Of a DNA stretch of 64,000 bases, positions 37,088 to 51,382 are shown piece by piece (within the stretch, counting starts at the first letter, position 1; every line of letters starts with the position of its first letter). Below the pieces are notes generated by a model. The model was given only the letters and a program-made list of their open reading frames with translations. It ran no database searches and had not been told where the DNA came from. Origin of the DNA: Simmondsia chinensis. Lineage: Eukaryota; Streptophyta; Magnoliopsida; Caryophyllales; Simmondsiaceae. The position numbers and the translations under genes are program-made. The stretch is taken from positions 12,809,237-12,873,236 of the forward strand of contig JAGTTD010000013.1 in NCBI GenBank assembly GCA_018398585.1, in the 5' to 3' direction.

Positions 37088-39087
37088 CTTCCTCTTAAGC
37101 TGGAGCATATAGATTAATGATGCCCAACTTGGAAAGGAATGCATAAAATGATGGTGACCCAAGAGCTTTAGTGAAAATATCTGCTACTTGATCTGCAGAA
37201 CGAACATATGAAGTAGCAATTTCTTTGGCTAACAGCTCCTCATGGACAAAATGACAATCAACCTCTATATATTTCGTTCTCTCATGAAAGACTGGGTTAG
37301 AGGCAAAATATAGCGGGCTACTTGATTGTCACAATACAACAAGGCTAGCATGGTAATCTCAACTCGAAGATCTTTTAACAAACAACGTAACCACACTAGT
37401 TCACTTGTTACCATTGCCCATAGCTCAATATTTTGCTTCTGCGGACGATCATGACACTACTGACTGCTTCTTCAAACACCATGAAACCGGCGCACCTCCA
37501 AGAAAGACCGCATAACCTGTAGTGGAACGTCTAGTAGTAGGACAACAAACCCAATCAGCATCACAAAAAGTATGTACAATCAAATCTGAATTATGAGGTA
37601 GAAAAATCCCTTGACCTGGTGCCCCTTTTACATAATGAAGTACTCAAAAAGCTACTTTTAAATGTGGAAGACGTGGGTCATGCATGAACTGACTAAGTAC
37701 CTTAACAGCATAACAAATGTCTGGTCGAGTAATAGTGAGATAAGTAGACGCCCCATAACTCATCGATATTGCGCGGCATCAATAGCACGATCCCCTACCC
37801 CGTCCGCTAAGTGGTGATTTCGAACAATTGGAGTGGAAACAGGTTTGGAACCTAAGAGACCGGTCTGACTTGAAATGTCAAAAGCATACTTTCATTGACT
37901 CAAAACCATCCCTTCCCTAAACCTCGCAACTTCAATTCCAAGGAAGTATTTAACGGGCCCCAAGTTTTTGATTCAAAACTATTTATCAAGTAAAGGCTTA
38001 ACCCCTTCTATGTGATTAGAATCATTCCCGGTTATAATCACATCATCAACATACACCAACACACTAGTAAAGACTGACCCATGTGTATGGGTAAATAGGG
38101 AATAATCAAATTTCGAATGTTGGAATCCTACGCTTATCAAGAAAGAAATAAAATTTTTGGTTCCAATTACGAGAGGCTTGCTTCAATCCATCAAGAGATT
38201 TTTTCAAGCGACAAACTTTACCCTCATTTCCCTTTTCGAAACCTTGTGGAAGTTGCATATAAACCTCCTCATCGAGATCTCCATGCAAGAAGGCATTATT
38301 TACATCTAATTGATGCACTATCCAATTTCTAGCAGTAGCCACTGCAAGAACACATCACACAGTCACAAGTTTAGCAACAGGAGCAAATGTATCATGATAA
38401 TCTATACCTTCAACTTGGGTGTATCCCTTAGCAACCAAGCGCACCTTATAATGCTCCACTGTCCTGTCCGACTTATACTTTATTTTATATACTCATTTTG
38501 AATCAATGGCTCAATTCCCGGGGGGCAAATCTACCAATGGCCACGTCTTATTTTGTTCAACGGCCGAGATTTCCTTCTTCATAGCATCTCTCTACTCTTG
38601 ATATTTAACAACCTGAGAAAAATGTCTTGGCTCATCACTAGAAGTGATGGCATTAAGCAAATTTGAATGCGAGTTAATAAATCGTGCATTAAAAACAAAA
38701 TTTGCTAGAGGATAGACCATACCAGATTTAGCTGAAGTAGAGGTAGCACGAGGATGGGCTATCGAAGAAGGAACATCCACAACATAATCTTGATATTTAA
38801 CCGGCATGGAACGAACTCGACCTTGCTACCCGAACTTAGGATGCTGCTGCATGAACTCCCCGGCACTGCTGGGTTCTTGTCCCGGTGGTGCTGCAGTACC
38901 GGTTTCTACTGCTGGTAGAGCCATCGGTTCTTGTTCTGTCACCAGTAGTGATTCAGCCACTACCGGTGCCTCCCGATCCAGCCCCCACTGTCAACTTTCG
39001 TCATCTATAAACCGAATTAAAGCAATTTCCTCATTATTATTATCCCTTTGGACTCGTTCCTCAAGATATGGAAATTTATTTTCATAA
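37088..39087 (-). pseudogene. Copia RT and RNase H, heavily broken
   Basis: On the minus strand: [22 protein letters not shown] and [22 protein letters not shown] (38106-38342), then VLVYVDDVIITGNDSNHIEGV with the catalytic YVDD at 38042-38053. RNase H-like sequence follows down to about 37140. The serine-rich linker between integrase and RT is near 38800-39080. Many stops and frameshifts. Confidence 0.88.
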
Positions 39088-39251
39088 AAGATAACGTCAC
39101 GAGAGACAACAACCCTTTTATTTTCTAAGACAAAAACCGTATATCCTTTTTTTCCATGAGGATACCCAACAAAACCACACCTATTAGCCTGACTCCCAAA
39201 CTTTTCCTTGCTACGATCTTTATGATGCAGATAACATAGAGATCCAAAAAC

Positions 39252-40298
39252 TCATATATGACCAAGAGAAGGAGCTTTACCGAGTAGTAACTCATAAGGA
39301 CTGCGATTATTTAGATGTGGAGTTGGCATGAGATTGATTAAATAAGCTTCCGTAAGGACACATTCGCCCCAAAATTGAATTGGTAGCCCGACTTCAAAAC
39401 GTAGTGCTCTAGCTACTTCCAAAAGATGCCTATGCTTTCTCTCCACCACACCATTTTGTTGATGCATGTCATTGCAAGAATTTTGAACTAGGATGCCTTT
39501 CCTTGAATAAAATTCAAGTAGTGGACCAAACAAAAACTCCGCACCATTGTCACTTCTAACTTGCCTAACAGATGAGTTGTACTGAGTTTGTACAACTTAA
39601 CAAAAATCCATTAAAATTCTGTGAGATTGAGACTTGTCTCTCATCAAATAAACCCATGTACATTTGTTATAATCATCAACAATGGTAAGGAAAAAACGAG
39701 CACCAGTCATAGACAAAGTACGATATGATCCCCAAATGTCAACATGAATTAACTCAAAACACGAACTAGTTTTACTAATAGAAACAGGAAAAGGTAAACA
39801 AGTCTGCTTTGCCCAATGGCAAGAATCACAAATGCAATCAAAAGAAGTCCCAAAATTCAATCTCGAAAAAACTGACAATTTATTAAACGGGACATGCCTT
39901 GACCTTTTGTGCCACAAAATAGCTTCCATGGTTGAACCCTCGATAAGAGCCACACTTGGACTGACCGAGCCTTGGAGGAAATATAGCCCATCTCGTAGCT
40001 TACACCCTCCAATCAACTTCTTCGATGGTAGGTTCTGTATGACACAAAATTGAGCAAAAAATGTTAACGCACAATTTCTATCTCTAATCAATTTGCTCAC
40101 AGAAAGAAGGTTGCAACGAAAACCAGGAATTCGCAACACATTCTGAAGAACTAGATCATTCGAATAATGGCTCTTCCATGTGGGACACTGGTAGAGAAGA
40201 CCCATTCGGAAGTCTGACCAGTTTAATTTTTGTGTTTTCCAAAACGTCACCCAAAACGAAACCCGAAGAAACCATATGATTAGAAGCACCCATATCAA
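39252..40298 (-). pseudogene. Copia integrase, two pieces
   Basis: Upstream piece (40298-39597): LQNVLRIPGFRCNLLSVSKL, the zinc region ILWHKRSRHVPFNKL..CDSCHWAKQ, and core HVDIWGSYRTLS, TIVDDYNKCTWVYLM. Downstream piece (39533-39252): MHQQNGVVERKHRHLLEVARA, CVLTEAYLINLMPTPHLNNRSP. A stop and frameshift separate them. Confidence 0.88.
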
Positions 40299-41277
40299 TT
40301 ATCCAAACATTATTAGAAAAGACCTGACCTGTCTGGTTGACACTTGGAGAACTACCCTTTGGACCAAGAAGAGACATAAGTTGCTAATATTGAGAGGCCG
40401 ACAGTCCGATCCGTCCGTCCTGCTGCACGGCAGCTGCTGCTGCTGCAGGTGTCGGTAGTGCTGCACTGCCAAAACCCCAACCCTGCTTGCTCCATTGTCG
40501 TGCGATTCTTCCATCTAGCTGGGTATCCTATCAACTCGAAGCAATGATCACTTGTGTGTCCCTGTTTCTTACAATAATAATAAGACACCCGATTATTCCG
40601 CTTAGAAGGTTGTCCATTTGAACCAGACACATCTCCTCCTAGCACGACAACACTTTCTTTAGCCACAAGAACTGTAGCTTCAGGATTGACAACATGACCA
40701 GACGCTACACTTTGTTGTTTTTCTTCCTGATAAAGAGTTGCATAAGCACAAGACACATTGTGAAGAGGTTTGGTGTTCATAAGTTGAGACCGCATAGATG
40801 CAAAAGGAGCATCTAGACGCATAAGTAAATCCAACAATCTCCCCATATCTCTTATGGCCACAAAGCTTGTCCAGAACCGCAAGTACATGCAAGAATTGCT
40901 ACAAGCGTGTAAAGCTCATCCTATAGAGACCTCAATTTTGTAAAATAATCAAACATAGACATGTTATCTTGCCTTAAGTGTGAAATTTCACGCTTAATTT
41001 CATAAATTCTAGGGATATTCCCTTGCAAAAACCGATCATTTAAGTCTAGCCACCCATCACGTGCAGTTTCAAAATATGCAATACTTGCATTAATCTCTTT
41101 GGAAACCAAATTTGAGAGCCATGAAGAAACCATAGAATCACAGGCGCTCCAATTTTCAAAATCCAAAGAGTCTTCCTCCGGTTTCTTGGTGCTTCCATCA
41201 AGAAAGCCCATTTTACATTTTGCTTTAAAAACTTTAAAAATTGACCTCCTCCAAGCAAGAAAATTGGGGCCGTTCAA
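40156..41277 (-). pseudogene. Copia Gag, zinc knuckle and protease
   Basis: Gag: MNGPNFLAWRRSIFKVFKAK, then WLDLNDRFLQGNIPRIYEIK, ISHLRQDNMSMFDYFTKLRSL. A knuckle-like YYCKKQGHTSDHCFELIGYP follows in another frame (40352-40888). The protease motif reads WIIDMGASNHM, so the catalytic DSGA is changed to DMGA. Confidence 0.85.
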
Positions 41278-41526
41278 AACATCTTATATGAAATCTAGCT
41301 CCGGATGATCCGAGGGATGAAGATAGTAGGGTGAGTTCACATTAGGAACTCACCCTGAAACTTGAACCGATACAATCGTTTGGTTAGAACTTTCGTTTGC
41401 CGTTAAAAAAAATGCATAAAACAACACAAATAAAGCAAGAAACACAAAATTGAGGAGAAATTGCTTACAGTGTTGCAATCAGAAGACCAAAACAAAAAAA
41501 AAGGCTCTAGACCTGCTTTGATGCCA

Positions 41527-41889
41527 TGTAAAAATTGAACTTAAACAAAACAAGGAATAAACACCAAAGAGTAAGAGAAGTTTTTTTGGATGATTTTACT
41601 CATACCAAGATACTCTATTTATATTACAAAAATGACTAACCCTAGACTTGAAATGAAGAAGAAGAAGGAACAACACTTCCTTGCCCACACATCAAAACTG
41701 CCGGCCATAACTAGGGGAAGGGGGAATTGAATTCTCTACTTAATTCCCTAGTAACTCATGAAATAAATTGCCTATTTCAAATTCTAGTAACATAAGCAAT
41801 AAAACCAAATAACTACACTTTGACTTTACATAGTAAAATACATAAGAAAATACAAGAAAAATACAAAAAATAAATACTAAATTTCAACA
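41527..41889 (-). repeat. 5' LTR of the minus-strand copia (363 bp)
   Basis: It is 11 bp longer than the 3' LTR because of a local AAAATACAA duplication. Followed on the minus strand by the primer site TGGCATCAAAGCAGG. Confidence 0.93.
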
Positions 41890-42353
41890 TTTTCCAGGAA
41901 AATTTCCCTGGAAAACTGAAGAACATACTTAATGGTCAAGTTTTCTAATTGGAGAAGTTGGGAAACAGTTTTCCAATTTGCCCTATCCTTTCAGAATTTT
42001 GAAAATCAATTTTAAACTATTTTCTATATTTTCTTTAAAAAATGGGGACCTTATTTTCCAACTTTTTCCCCATTCCCCTTTCCCATTTTCACATTATTCA
42101 CTCATTTTATAATATTTTTTATATACTCTCATCTACTCATTCTCTTACGTAAATGATTTTGGAATACTGAAGGCTAGGTTCCCAATTTTAAAAGCGATAA
42201 ATGATTTTCAAGGTAGGGGACGAATAAGAGGATCATGCGAGCTATTTAATTATAGACAATCATCTTTACAGAATGTGATAGAATGGGCTTTAGGGTTAAT
42301 TAAGGCTAGGTTCCTTTTTTTAAAAGTGATATTGAACTATATGCTAAGGCAGA

Positions 42354-42845
42354 GGTGTAAAAGAACTGAATGTTTGATGAACTACTTGTGTTCGAAATCG
42401 ATTAGAGCTCGATCGTATTCATTATAAGGGCTCGATAGCTTACAGAGTCGAGTCTAAGTAGGCTCGATAAGCTTAACGAGCCGAGTTCAAACAGGGGGTG
42501 CTCAGTTCATTAACATTGGGGAACAATTTGATAAGAGCTCGTTAACAATTGATATTGATTCGAAAATGTTTTGATAATGGCTTGATAGTAACTTAGCATC
42601 GGTAGCGAGCTCGACTCGATAGTAAGCTTCACTGGGTTTTAAGCTCAAATGGGCTCGATAATAGGCTCCACTCTGCTCGATGACAAGCTCAGCCCAACTC
42701 GATAAACCTAATGAGCCGAGTCGAGTATCGAACATACTAAAATCTTATCAAATCAAGCTCAAGTAAGGGTTGGAAAAGCTCGCTAATCCTTATCAAGCTC
42801 GAATTTAAACAAGGAGGTTCTTGGCTCGGCTTGTTTACACCCCTT
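42354..42845. repeat. GAGCTCGA-type degenerate dispersed repeat
   Basis: Dense in GCTCGATA, AAGCTC and GAGCCGAGT words. It is bounded by GGTGTAAAAG and TGTTTACACCCC, which could be inverted ends. No coding potential. Confidence 0.45.
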
Positions 42846-43597
42846 ACGTTAAGGCGACAAAAGTTGATTGCTCTACCATGTTGTACTTTACTTCTGTATC
42901 ATTCTCAATTTTAAGAAAATTGGCAAACAGGGATCACTTAAAAGCATTTTCCTACTTTCTATGTTAGGAAAAGAAAAATTGGAGCTGAAAAAAAAAATGA
43001 AAATAGAAAAGGAAAAATGTTTTCTGTTATCAAACAACATGCCCCTAAGCACCACACTTTTAAAAAATTAATCGCTTTTCGCTAATTAAGTTGACCTTAA
43101 AATCAACTTTTATAACTATTTTTCCACTCAAAAGTGAGGGTTTAAGTATTTGATTTTCTTTCTAGAAGAGGTTTTTTTATTTTAGACAAAAGATAGGAGG
43201 GTTTTATGTTTTTAGGCAAAATATGGGGTTTTTTTTATATAATTTACACAAAAATAAATCTTTTTTTTATTAATTATAATAATGACATTATAAATTTAGA
43301 AGATGAGAAAATATTTTTAGAATTTTCATCAAAAATCTAAAAAGTGTCATATGATAAAAATATAATAATTTTTTAATAAAAATAAAATTTCCAAATTATA
43401 TTAATAAGTATGAAATAAAACTTACATGAAAGTACAAAAAAAAATTTTGAAAAATAATTATTTGGGAAAAAGTTTTAAAAAACTGAAGTTAAAAAATATT
43501 GTTTCTACTATTGAGCTCAAGATAAACCGTTGAGCCATCTAGCCTAACTCCACCCTTAATCTGAACTCTTAAGTGTATGAAGTAAGTGCTATGTGGC
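42846..43597. other. AT-rich intergenic DNA
   Basis: No gene or element is recognised beyond the possible TIR at about 43020-43047. Poly(A)/poly(T) runs dominate. Confidence 0.55.
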
Positions 43598-44730
43598 TGT
43601 TATATTATGGTCCCACTAAATTGGCATATCTACTATATGATATAGCTTAGATTCTTAAGTTCATCAGAAATAATAGACTAGAGCGTCATGGCTAAAATTA
43701 AGATAAAATTGACTGAGAATTTCTATTCAGGAAATCAGAATGATGTTTGCTGGTTTTAGCCACTCGCCTAGTTTAGGCTCGTAGCAGCGAACCTGGGCGA
43801 TTATATTCTAAGTTGGGGAATTGAAATCTAAGATGATTTTGTTGATCTTATAATTGTTCTTTAAATTGGGAATTTCTGAAACATGGCTAATAATAATTAG
43901 GAAATATCATGTATAAGTGGTAACAAATAATTCTTGGTTTGTTATAAAATACACGTTGGGTATTAACTACCTGCTCAACTGTTCGTTTGATTATCCGATA
44001 GCCCATGCCAGTTGTTCCCATGTGCCCTGGGATTTGCACCACGTGTCTCTTTGCTTACCATTAGATCTGCCCTTTGTTGCTTTATGGAACCCTACTTCAG
44101 GGTCCTTTAACTGTGAATATGATACAAAGCAAAAACATAAAAGAGCAAAAGTGTGTGTGAACACATAGCCTCTTTTGCCTCTAGAAAAAGCTCGTAGAGT
44201 GAGAAAAAAAAAAAGATGAAGAGAGACAGAGTTATACAGAGAGAAAGGAGGGTTGATGAAGAAGAAGATGATAATGACGAAGAGCACAAGTTATGCTTGG
44301 TTTAATGCCTCGATTCGAAGGTCAAGGCTCAGTGGACGCCCTTGTTGATAGTCTTCTTTAAGAACCCAGTTAGGGTTTTGGTTCCTTACACCGTTCTTCA
44401 TTCTCCTGGTTCGGTTATGGCTTTCTCTTGTACTTTCATGGTTTCTTGCTTTATATCTTCGTAATCTTTTGATTTTGGTCTTGATGCTCGTCCTTGATTA
44501 TAAACCTAAACTACTGATTGTGGATTGACCTATCTAAAAACTGAGACCCATGGATATAAGCTGATTTAGGAGTCAAACCACATATATTGCATGTTTGTTG
44601 TTCTTCTTTTTGGCATTTTCGGGTTTATTTTCGCATTGTTTAATTGTTGGCTTTTTGGTTGCTCAATGCTTGGACAAGATCCATTTTCAAGTGGGGTTTG
44701 GGTCAGATTTGAGGGCCCAAAACCGCTACA
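43598..44730 (+). repeat. 5' LTR of the LARD-like element
   Basis: TGTTATATTATGG...ACCGCTACA. It contains a purine stretch (GAAAAAAAAAAAAGATG, then GAGAGAAAGGAGGG) near 44200-44255, mirrored in the 3' LTR. Open frames in this LTR are short and have no family likeness. Confidence 0.75.
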
Positions 44731-45163
44731 AGTGGTATCAAAGCTAGGTTATAAAGTCCAATCGCAATGTGAGCACCAAAGCTAATTTGAAACAAAACCA
44801 AAATGAAGTTTTAAGTTCGATTGTCTTGTTTCTTTAGAGTTGGTATTTTCTTGAAATTTTCATGCTCTTTGTTTCTTGGAGAGAAACAAAAGAACTAAAG
44901 AAAATTTTTATAGAAATTGGTTTTGAACCTATGTTTTTCTTGTGAAATTTTTCGAGTCTAAAATTTTCACATTGTTTGAGAAGATGGTCTCATTGTATTT
45001 TCTATAAAAGATGATTGATACAATATAATTTTTCAGATACTATTCTGTTTGCAGTAGAATAATAAAATCCAATAAAGAAGGAGAACAAGTTCGTGATATA
45101 AAACAAAAGAAAAGGTTTAAATCACTATCAATTAAATTTACAATCAGAACCTAGTGTTTTTTA

Positions 45164-46848
45164 TGTTGCAAATATATTTCAAAAATATTTCTCAAACGGA
45201 TTAGAGACCCGGTCTAATTAAACTATTAATTTAGATTAATATCTTACTCTAATAGATTCATAATATGACAATTCAAAAACATCGAATAAAACAAGCATAA
45301 ACAAAGTATGTAGAATAAACATAATAAAGAAAAACAAATTAAATATTCAGATGCTAAACTCAATTCCTAAGACCCCTATTTATAGTGGACTATAGGGTAG
45401 ACAATATTCCAATACTTCGATGTGGAATTACCAAGAAAAATAAAAACGCATTTTAAAGCTTTGCAAAATGTCGTCGTATATTCCAGAAAATGTATGCTTT
45501 TAATTCCAAGTTAAAATGCCACGTGTCATTCTACAATTGGCTAAAATCTTCATCTACGGATAGCTAGCGCCTGCCCAATGTAAAGCGTGTCATAAAGCAC
45601 CACATGTCGTGATCTTATTTGTCTATGGCGGAAGCCACGTATAGCCATACAAGCTGTCGCGCCCTGATTGGCCATGTTGGTTAGACACGGATTTTGACCA
45701 GTTGTGTGTTTTTCCTTTTTTTGTTTAAATTTCCACATGTATAAATTCATCTAATGAATTATGTTTAGCCAAATTAATTTATTCATCTCATGCATTCATT
45801 TTAAATATTTTCACACAATGCTTAAGTTGAGGCTTGCGAAGGGACATCAGAGACAACCTAACCTTAGCTCCAAATGGATCAAATCTAATTATCATCTCAT
45901 GATAATAATTGATTACTATTTAGAAAAACTTAATTCCACTAAATAAGTTTTACTAAACTCTAGAATTAAATATATTCACTTAAAAATTTCCCAAATAACT
46001 TTTATTGCAATAATTAACCTGTCTATTAGATATCCGTGAGCAAAAGTAACTTTAACTACTATTGTTACTTTTCTCACATCTCTCACTGTAGTTCCCTACT
46101 CGCCTTTTTCGAACAATTCAGTAAGACAGAAACATATATGTATCAATTTCAAATGTCAAACATATGGAATACTTTAGTCAGAGATTCACGAATCTATTCG
46201 TATGCTTACGAATCAACTAGGGGGGAGATCTTTATCTCGTTAGAGACTACAGATTCCACATAAAATAACTGTTTCTGCTACACTTCATGCTGTTACCCAA
46301 TGCACATAAGATTCAAGCCAATATAGTTTGACTAATCATTTTAGCAATTCAAAGCAACGAACAATCCATACATGAGTTCAGACTATTTCTTGGATTTAGA
46401 GTTATCGTCTTATAGAATTAATTATTTTTGATTGGAGTTAAGAAACAAATAATTTAGGTGTCCTGCTCAGTATTCCAGTCTTATAGATAATACCAACATA
46501 ATACTTTTGGATCCTTATCCACATGACCAAGACAAGACTCCTAAAGTATCATATAGTAATTTTATCAGACAAGTTCTCTAAACTCATCACCAACTATGAA
46601 CTTATATTTTGACAATATATCACTTATTCAATTTAAGTCTATCCGTGGCTCAATATCATTTACCACTTAAACCAAACCCGAGATGTCATCTAGGACTACA
46701 TTCAACTCATGAAACATTTTCAGAAAACAATCACATGCATGTTTGACTCGTAAAACACAATCATACAATAAATAAATAAATAAAATAATTTTATTTATTT
46801 AATATTTAAAACTAACTAATTAGGTTTTTCAGAACATCAATTCCAACA
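45164..46848 (-). repeat. 3' LTR of the nested copia (about 1.69 kb)
   Basis: Minus strand TGTTGGAATTGATG...ATTTGCAACA. Shares with the 5' LTR blocks such as CAGATGCTAA(A/G)CTCAATTCC and CGTCGTATATTCCAGAAAATG (plus strand). Confidence 0.78.
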
Positions 46849-49800
46849 TTCCCCCACTTGTCCTAAACCTAATATGCCCTGCATTGCATAACTATCCCCT
46901 ATAGATGTCAACTGTTTGACTGTGAACTTTAACCAATACCGAGATGTCACTGTCCCATTCCTTTGCTTACACGCTTTCATCTTTTAAGAACCTTCCGAGT
47001 CAAGTGGTTTACCCAACAACTTCATAGTTGTCAAGTGCCTGACTTCCATCGTGAAATAAGCAATACAACACTGCTTCACTCTTCTCTATCTAATGACTCC
47101 CACTATAAGGGTAAACACGGATTTCAAATGTCTAACATCTAAAGTCCCTTTTAAAACAAACGATCCATGATAAACTCACATTCTTTCTTTTGAATCTCGC
47201 ATAAGCTTGATCCTAAGAATATAGTGTGCTCATCTTAGGTCTTTCACTTTTAAACTGCATGGACAATTAAACTTTAACAGCTCATAATAACTCTACACCA
47301 TTCTCAATGAGTAGAATATCATCTATATACAACACTTAGAAAATCTCTACATTCTTATTATGTCTCTCATACACTGATGATTCACTAATTATTGATCCAA
47401 ATCATTAAGACTTGAGAACCGTCATAGAATCTACTATTCAATGAACAAGATGCTTATTAAAGTCTACAAATAGACTACCTCAGTTTGCATACTATATGCT
47501 CCTGACTCTTGGCAACAAACTTGTTTTGTTGTATCATATACATAACCTTTCCAAGATGACCATTCAGAAAATGTCGTCTTAACTTTCATTTCCCATATCT
47601 CATCCTTTGAAATACAATGGATGAGAGTATTCTTATCGACTTAACTATGACATCTAGATAGAAGGTTTCATCAAAGACGATTCCTTCCTTTAAGGGCATA
47701 ACCCACTACCTTCAATCTTGCCTTGAAAGTCTCAACCTTCTCATCCACTCAACTCTTTGTCCTTATTGATCCAATCGGATTCAATCTAATGGACTTAATG
47801 TCTTTTGATGCCTTTATAAGTTCCCAGACTTAGTTATTCTTGTCTTGACCCATTGGTCTACATCTTTATACTTAAGAGTTTCATTGTAGTCAAAAAGATC
47901 AAATTTACCATCATACTTAACCGTTAAGACTGAAGACATGAATCCGTCAGGTGACCTTGACCATCCTCCCACTACTTCAAAACTCTCATGTACTTATTGT
48001 GACAATAACTTAGTTGATGATATATCTAATACATCATCTACACTATAAGTTGTATCACGTTGTAGAGACACAGTATCTCATACTGTCAATCTATCTAATA
48101 TAAGCTAACAGTTGTACTTTTAGAACACTTTCTAAAACCTCTTTCATAACAAACATCTTTTTATTTAGATGTGACTCATCATATGAATCTTACCATATTC
48201 AATAATACATTATTGATCCTTCTTACAATACTCTATAATAAGGAAAAATAAGAATTCTCCTGAAACCATCACTTTCATATGATCAAAGTGACTTGATATA
48301 ATTACCTATTGATCCCAACTTTAGTTTTTAGTTCTTTGAACCTCTAAAACTATTGAAGACTTCAGTCTTCATAGCCATATCCGTATATCAACTAATTGAG
48401 TAGTCATTTGTAAACATTTTATGAAATATTCATCGCTTTCGCTCACCTGAACTTTTAGCAATCCATAAACATTTTATGAACAAGTCAACTTAATGGTTTT
48501 GCTACCTTTACTGTTAAAGGCTCTTTTAGTTACTATTAATTCGAACATGATTCACATATTGGTTATCATTTTAGTACTTAATAATCGCATAATATCAAAC
48601 TAGTTTTTGAATCATGCTAGATTAATGTGACCTAAGATTAAGTACTACTTAAAAGCTATATGGCTTCCAAAAATTTCTTCTTTTATATGGTTACATAGCC
48701 TAAATTGTATTAAACTAATAAATTGCCATTAACATAGTTTTGATTGAAATAAGTCAACTATCTAGTAATGTACCTTTTAAATAAATACTTTATTTACATA
48801 AACATCAGTCTATTTTTTAGAAAAATAACTGAAAGACTATTTTAAAATAAACAGTAGATAGAAATCAAATTTCTCAAGTACATTAAGATAGTTACTCAAA
48901 TACAAAAATGCATTCTTTGACTTAAACTACTATCTCTGATGCCCATATTGAAAACCGATTCACCATGACTCGCTCTTGATCCGAACTTTCCTAACGCACT
49001 CATGTGTTGACCATCTCTCTCATTAACTATTCTTATGTTGCCAGTTCTCTAGTCAAACACTTCTTTCAAATATCTTATCATCTCTACTATAGTTGAATTT
49101 TCAAGTATTTAATACTAGAAAACGTTTGACGTCTAATGTCTGAATCTGTTGAGTTTTCAAGTATTTAATACTCAAAAATATTCGACGTGTAATGCCTGAA
49201 TCTTGCAACTGACTAACGCTTTAGTCTAGTCTAACGTACTAAACAATCTTTTCATTTTAGTAGATCTACTAGCAAACTAGAGAGTTTTGAGCATCTGCTA
49301 GTGCACCACATTTACTAAGACATGCCATATCATTGTGAGCATAACAGAATAGACAAGTAAGAACATACCAGTATTAATAGCAATTCATAAAGTAACAATT
49401 AGTTTGAAATCAAAATTGTAAACAAGTCATATAATATACATGATTACTTTTCTTACTTTTAGCAAACAATAAAAGTTTGGAGCTCACAATCCGACACTTA
49501 CATGTATACCGTGGCGACCCAATCGAACTATCCCGAACTCCCCATGGACGAGGTTGAATTGTGATATTAGAAGGGTGAGAATATTTTTCAATAAATATGT
49601 TTTCTTTTGAACTCTTTACTAAACAAATTTAACACGTCACTTTTCCCTTAGCCTCTAAGGTCATACAACAAAGCTCCTCAGGGAGGCTGATGTAGATCCT
49701 AGTCAAGTATACACCGCTACTTTGACATCCAGACAAGTCCACGAAGTACTCCATGTCGGCATGGCCATACTCACTTTTTGTACACTTCAGTCTATCCTAA

Positions 49801-51382
49801 GAGATCTAACATTGTATTCTGCAAATGAATGCCCTTCTCGAGGAGTCGCATCCACTTACTTATACTGCTGTATCGATAATGGAGGCCATTAGCATTCATT
49901 TAGTAGCTCGCTCCCACTTGATATTTTGACTTTTGTGAACTTTTAATAATTTTAGCAAACAAACAAAGCATCCACCTAACCATTCTCTGTGTGGGTGCAA
50001 CAATGAGCTAACCAATCTATCTGTTACTCTACGGAAGAGGGGTGTAACGAATTATTAGTAAGGTGAGGACAATTCTCAATTAATATGTTTCCTAAACATA
50101 TTTAACTCACCGTTTCTTCCTTGGTCTCTTATATAGTATCACAATGCTCCCTAGGAGACTATCATACTATCCTAGTCAAGTGTATACTATTACCTAGACG
50201 TTAGTGCAAGTAAACAAGAAACACCATGGATACATGGTTACTTCTATTTTCCCATACCTCCATCTATCCGTAAGAAGTCTAACCCTATATCTTGCGAACA
50301 AACGCCCTCTTTGGGGAGTAGTGCCTATCCACTATACTATTAAACTAGCAATGGAGACCGTGAGGAATCAATTCATGATCCTTGCTCCCACTAGAAATTT
50401 TAAATGGCGAATCTTTCTTTAAAGTTTGATTATCTCATAATCAATAATTAGAGTCATATTTTAAATTTTATTTAACCATTAAATAAAATCCTAATCATAT
50501 TAGGTTCCTTTAATTATCCAACCTATATAATCTAATCTCATTTGATAAATTATGAGGATTTTCCTTTTAAATAATTCAACTATTGAATTATTTAACCATA
50601 TTAGATTTATTTGAAAAAATTCTCCTGTTTGAAGATGTTATATGGCCTTATAACATCATTCACATTATATATAATATTTAACTCATTTAAATAATATTCA
50701 AGATGTGAACTAAAATTTAACAAATGATATATTATCAAACAATTTGAATAACAACACTAAAGGCTTAAAGATTGGAACGATAAAAGATTTTTCTAAAACG
50801 CTTTTAGAAAAGATTATCATATAATCTTTATTAGAATCTCATTCTAATTAATTAATTAATTAATTTTATTTGTAAATTAAATAAAAAAATGACTTGTGCC
50901 CAGCATTTATAACTGGCACACACCTTCTAATTTTTTTAAAATAAATAAATATATAAATAATTAAATACGTTCTTAATCTCATTAAATTGTGAACCGAACA
51001 TCTATTCCTATTATATATTCTATGTTTTGGATTATCATGAAATATTTAAAAATTAAATATTTCATACCTTGATTCAAAATCTAATCCAGTAGATCTAATA
51101 ATCTAAATCATTCAACTCTTTGAATATTTAATTTCATTAGATCGGGTTTAAAATTACGCACCTTGATTGAATCATCACTCATCTAAAATTTTAAACAATT
51201 TACACATTAATGGACCTTCAATCTTGTTATTAAACTCTTTAACAACAATATTTAGGATTGTCTTTTTCCTTTTATAAAATTTCCAATTTTATATTTTCAT
51301 AATTCTACATACTCCAATTTTATCAAACCTGATATTTTTAATGTCAATCATAAACGTATTCAAAGTTGGCTATGATACTAAT
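46849..51382 (-). pseudogene. Interior of the nested copia, heavily decayed polyprotein
   Basis: 4.5 kb between the LTRs. I can read only the RT core (YIDD at 47318-47329). AT-rich decay and stops erase the rest. The part nearer the 5' LTR (about 50400-51380) is almost pure AT-rich sequence. Confidence 0.6.

Larger units (their letters stand above)
36736..41889 (-). mobile_element. Ty1-copia element (Ale-like size), inactivated, upstream of FKGP
   Basis: 5154 bp, minus strand. LTRs 36736-37087 (3') and 41527-41889 (5'), TGTTGAA...TTTTTACA on the minus strand. Target duplication TTTTC at 36731-36735 and 41890-41894. Primer site TGGCATCAAAGC directly after the 5' LTR and polypurine AAGAGGAAG before the 3' LTR. 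I counted about 17 mismatches over some 350 aligned LTR positions, plus an 11-bp indel. Coding is broken in all domains. It has the same orientation as FKGP. Confidence 0.93.
36703..43047. mobile_element. Possible TIR element (about 1.2 kb) carrying the copia insertion
   Basis: The left end GAATTTGTTTAATAACAGAG and the right end TTCTGTTATCAAACAACATG are imperfect inverted repeats next to TAA trinucleotides (compare the Tourist-like TAA duplication at 8323). After removing the copia, about 1.18 kb remain, including a GAGCTCGA-type repeat. Tentative. Confidence 0.4.
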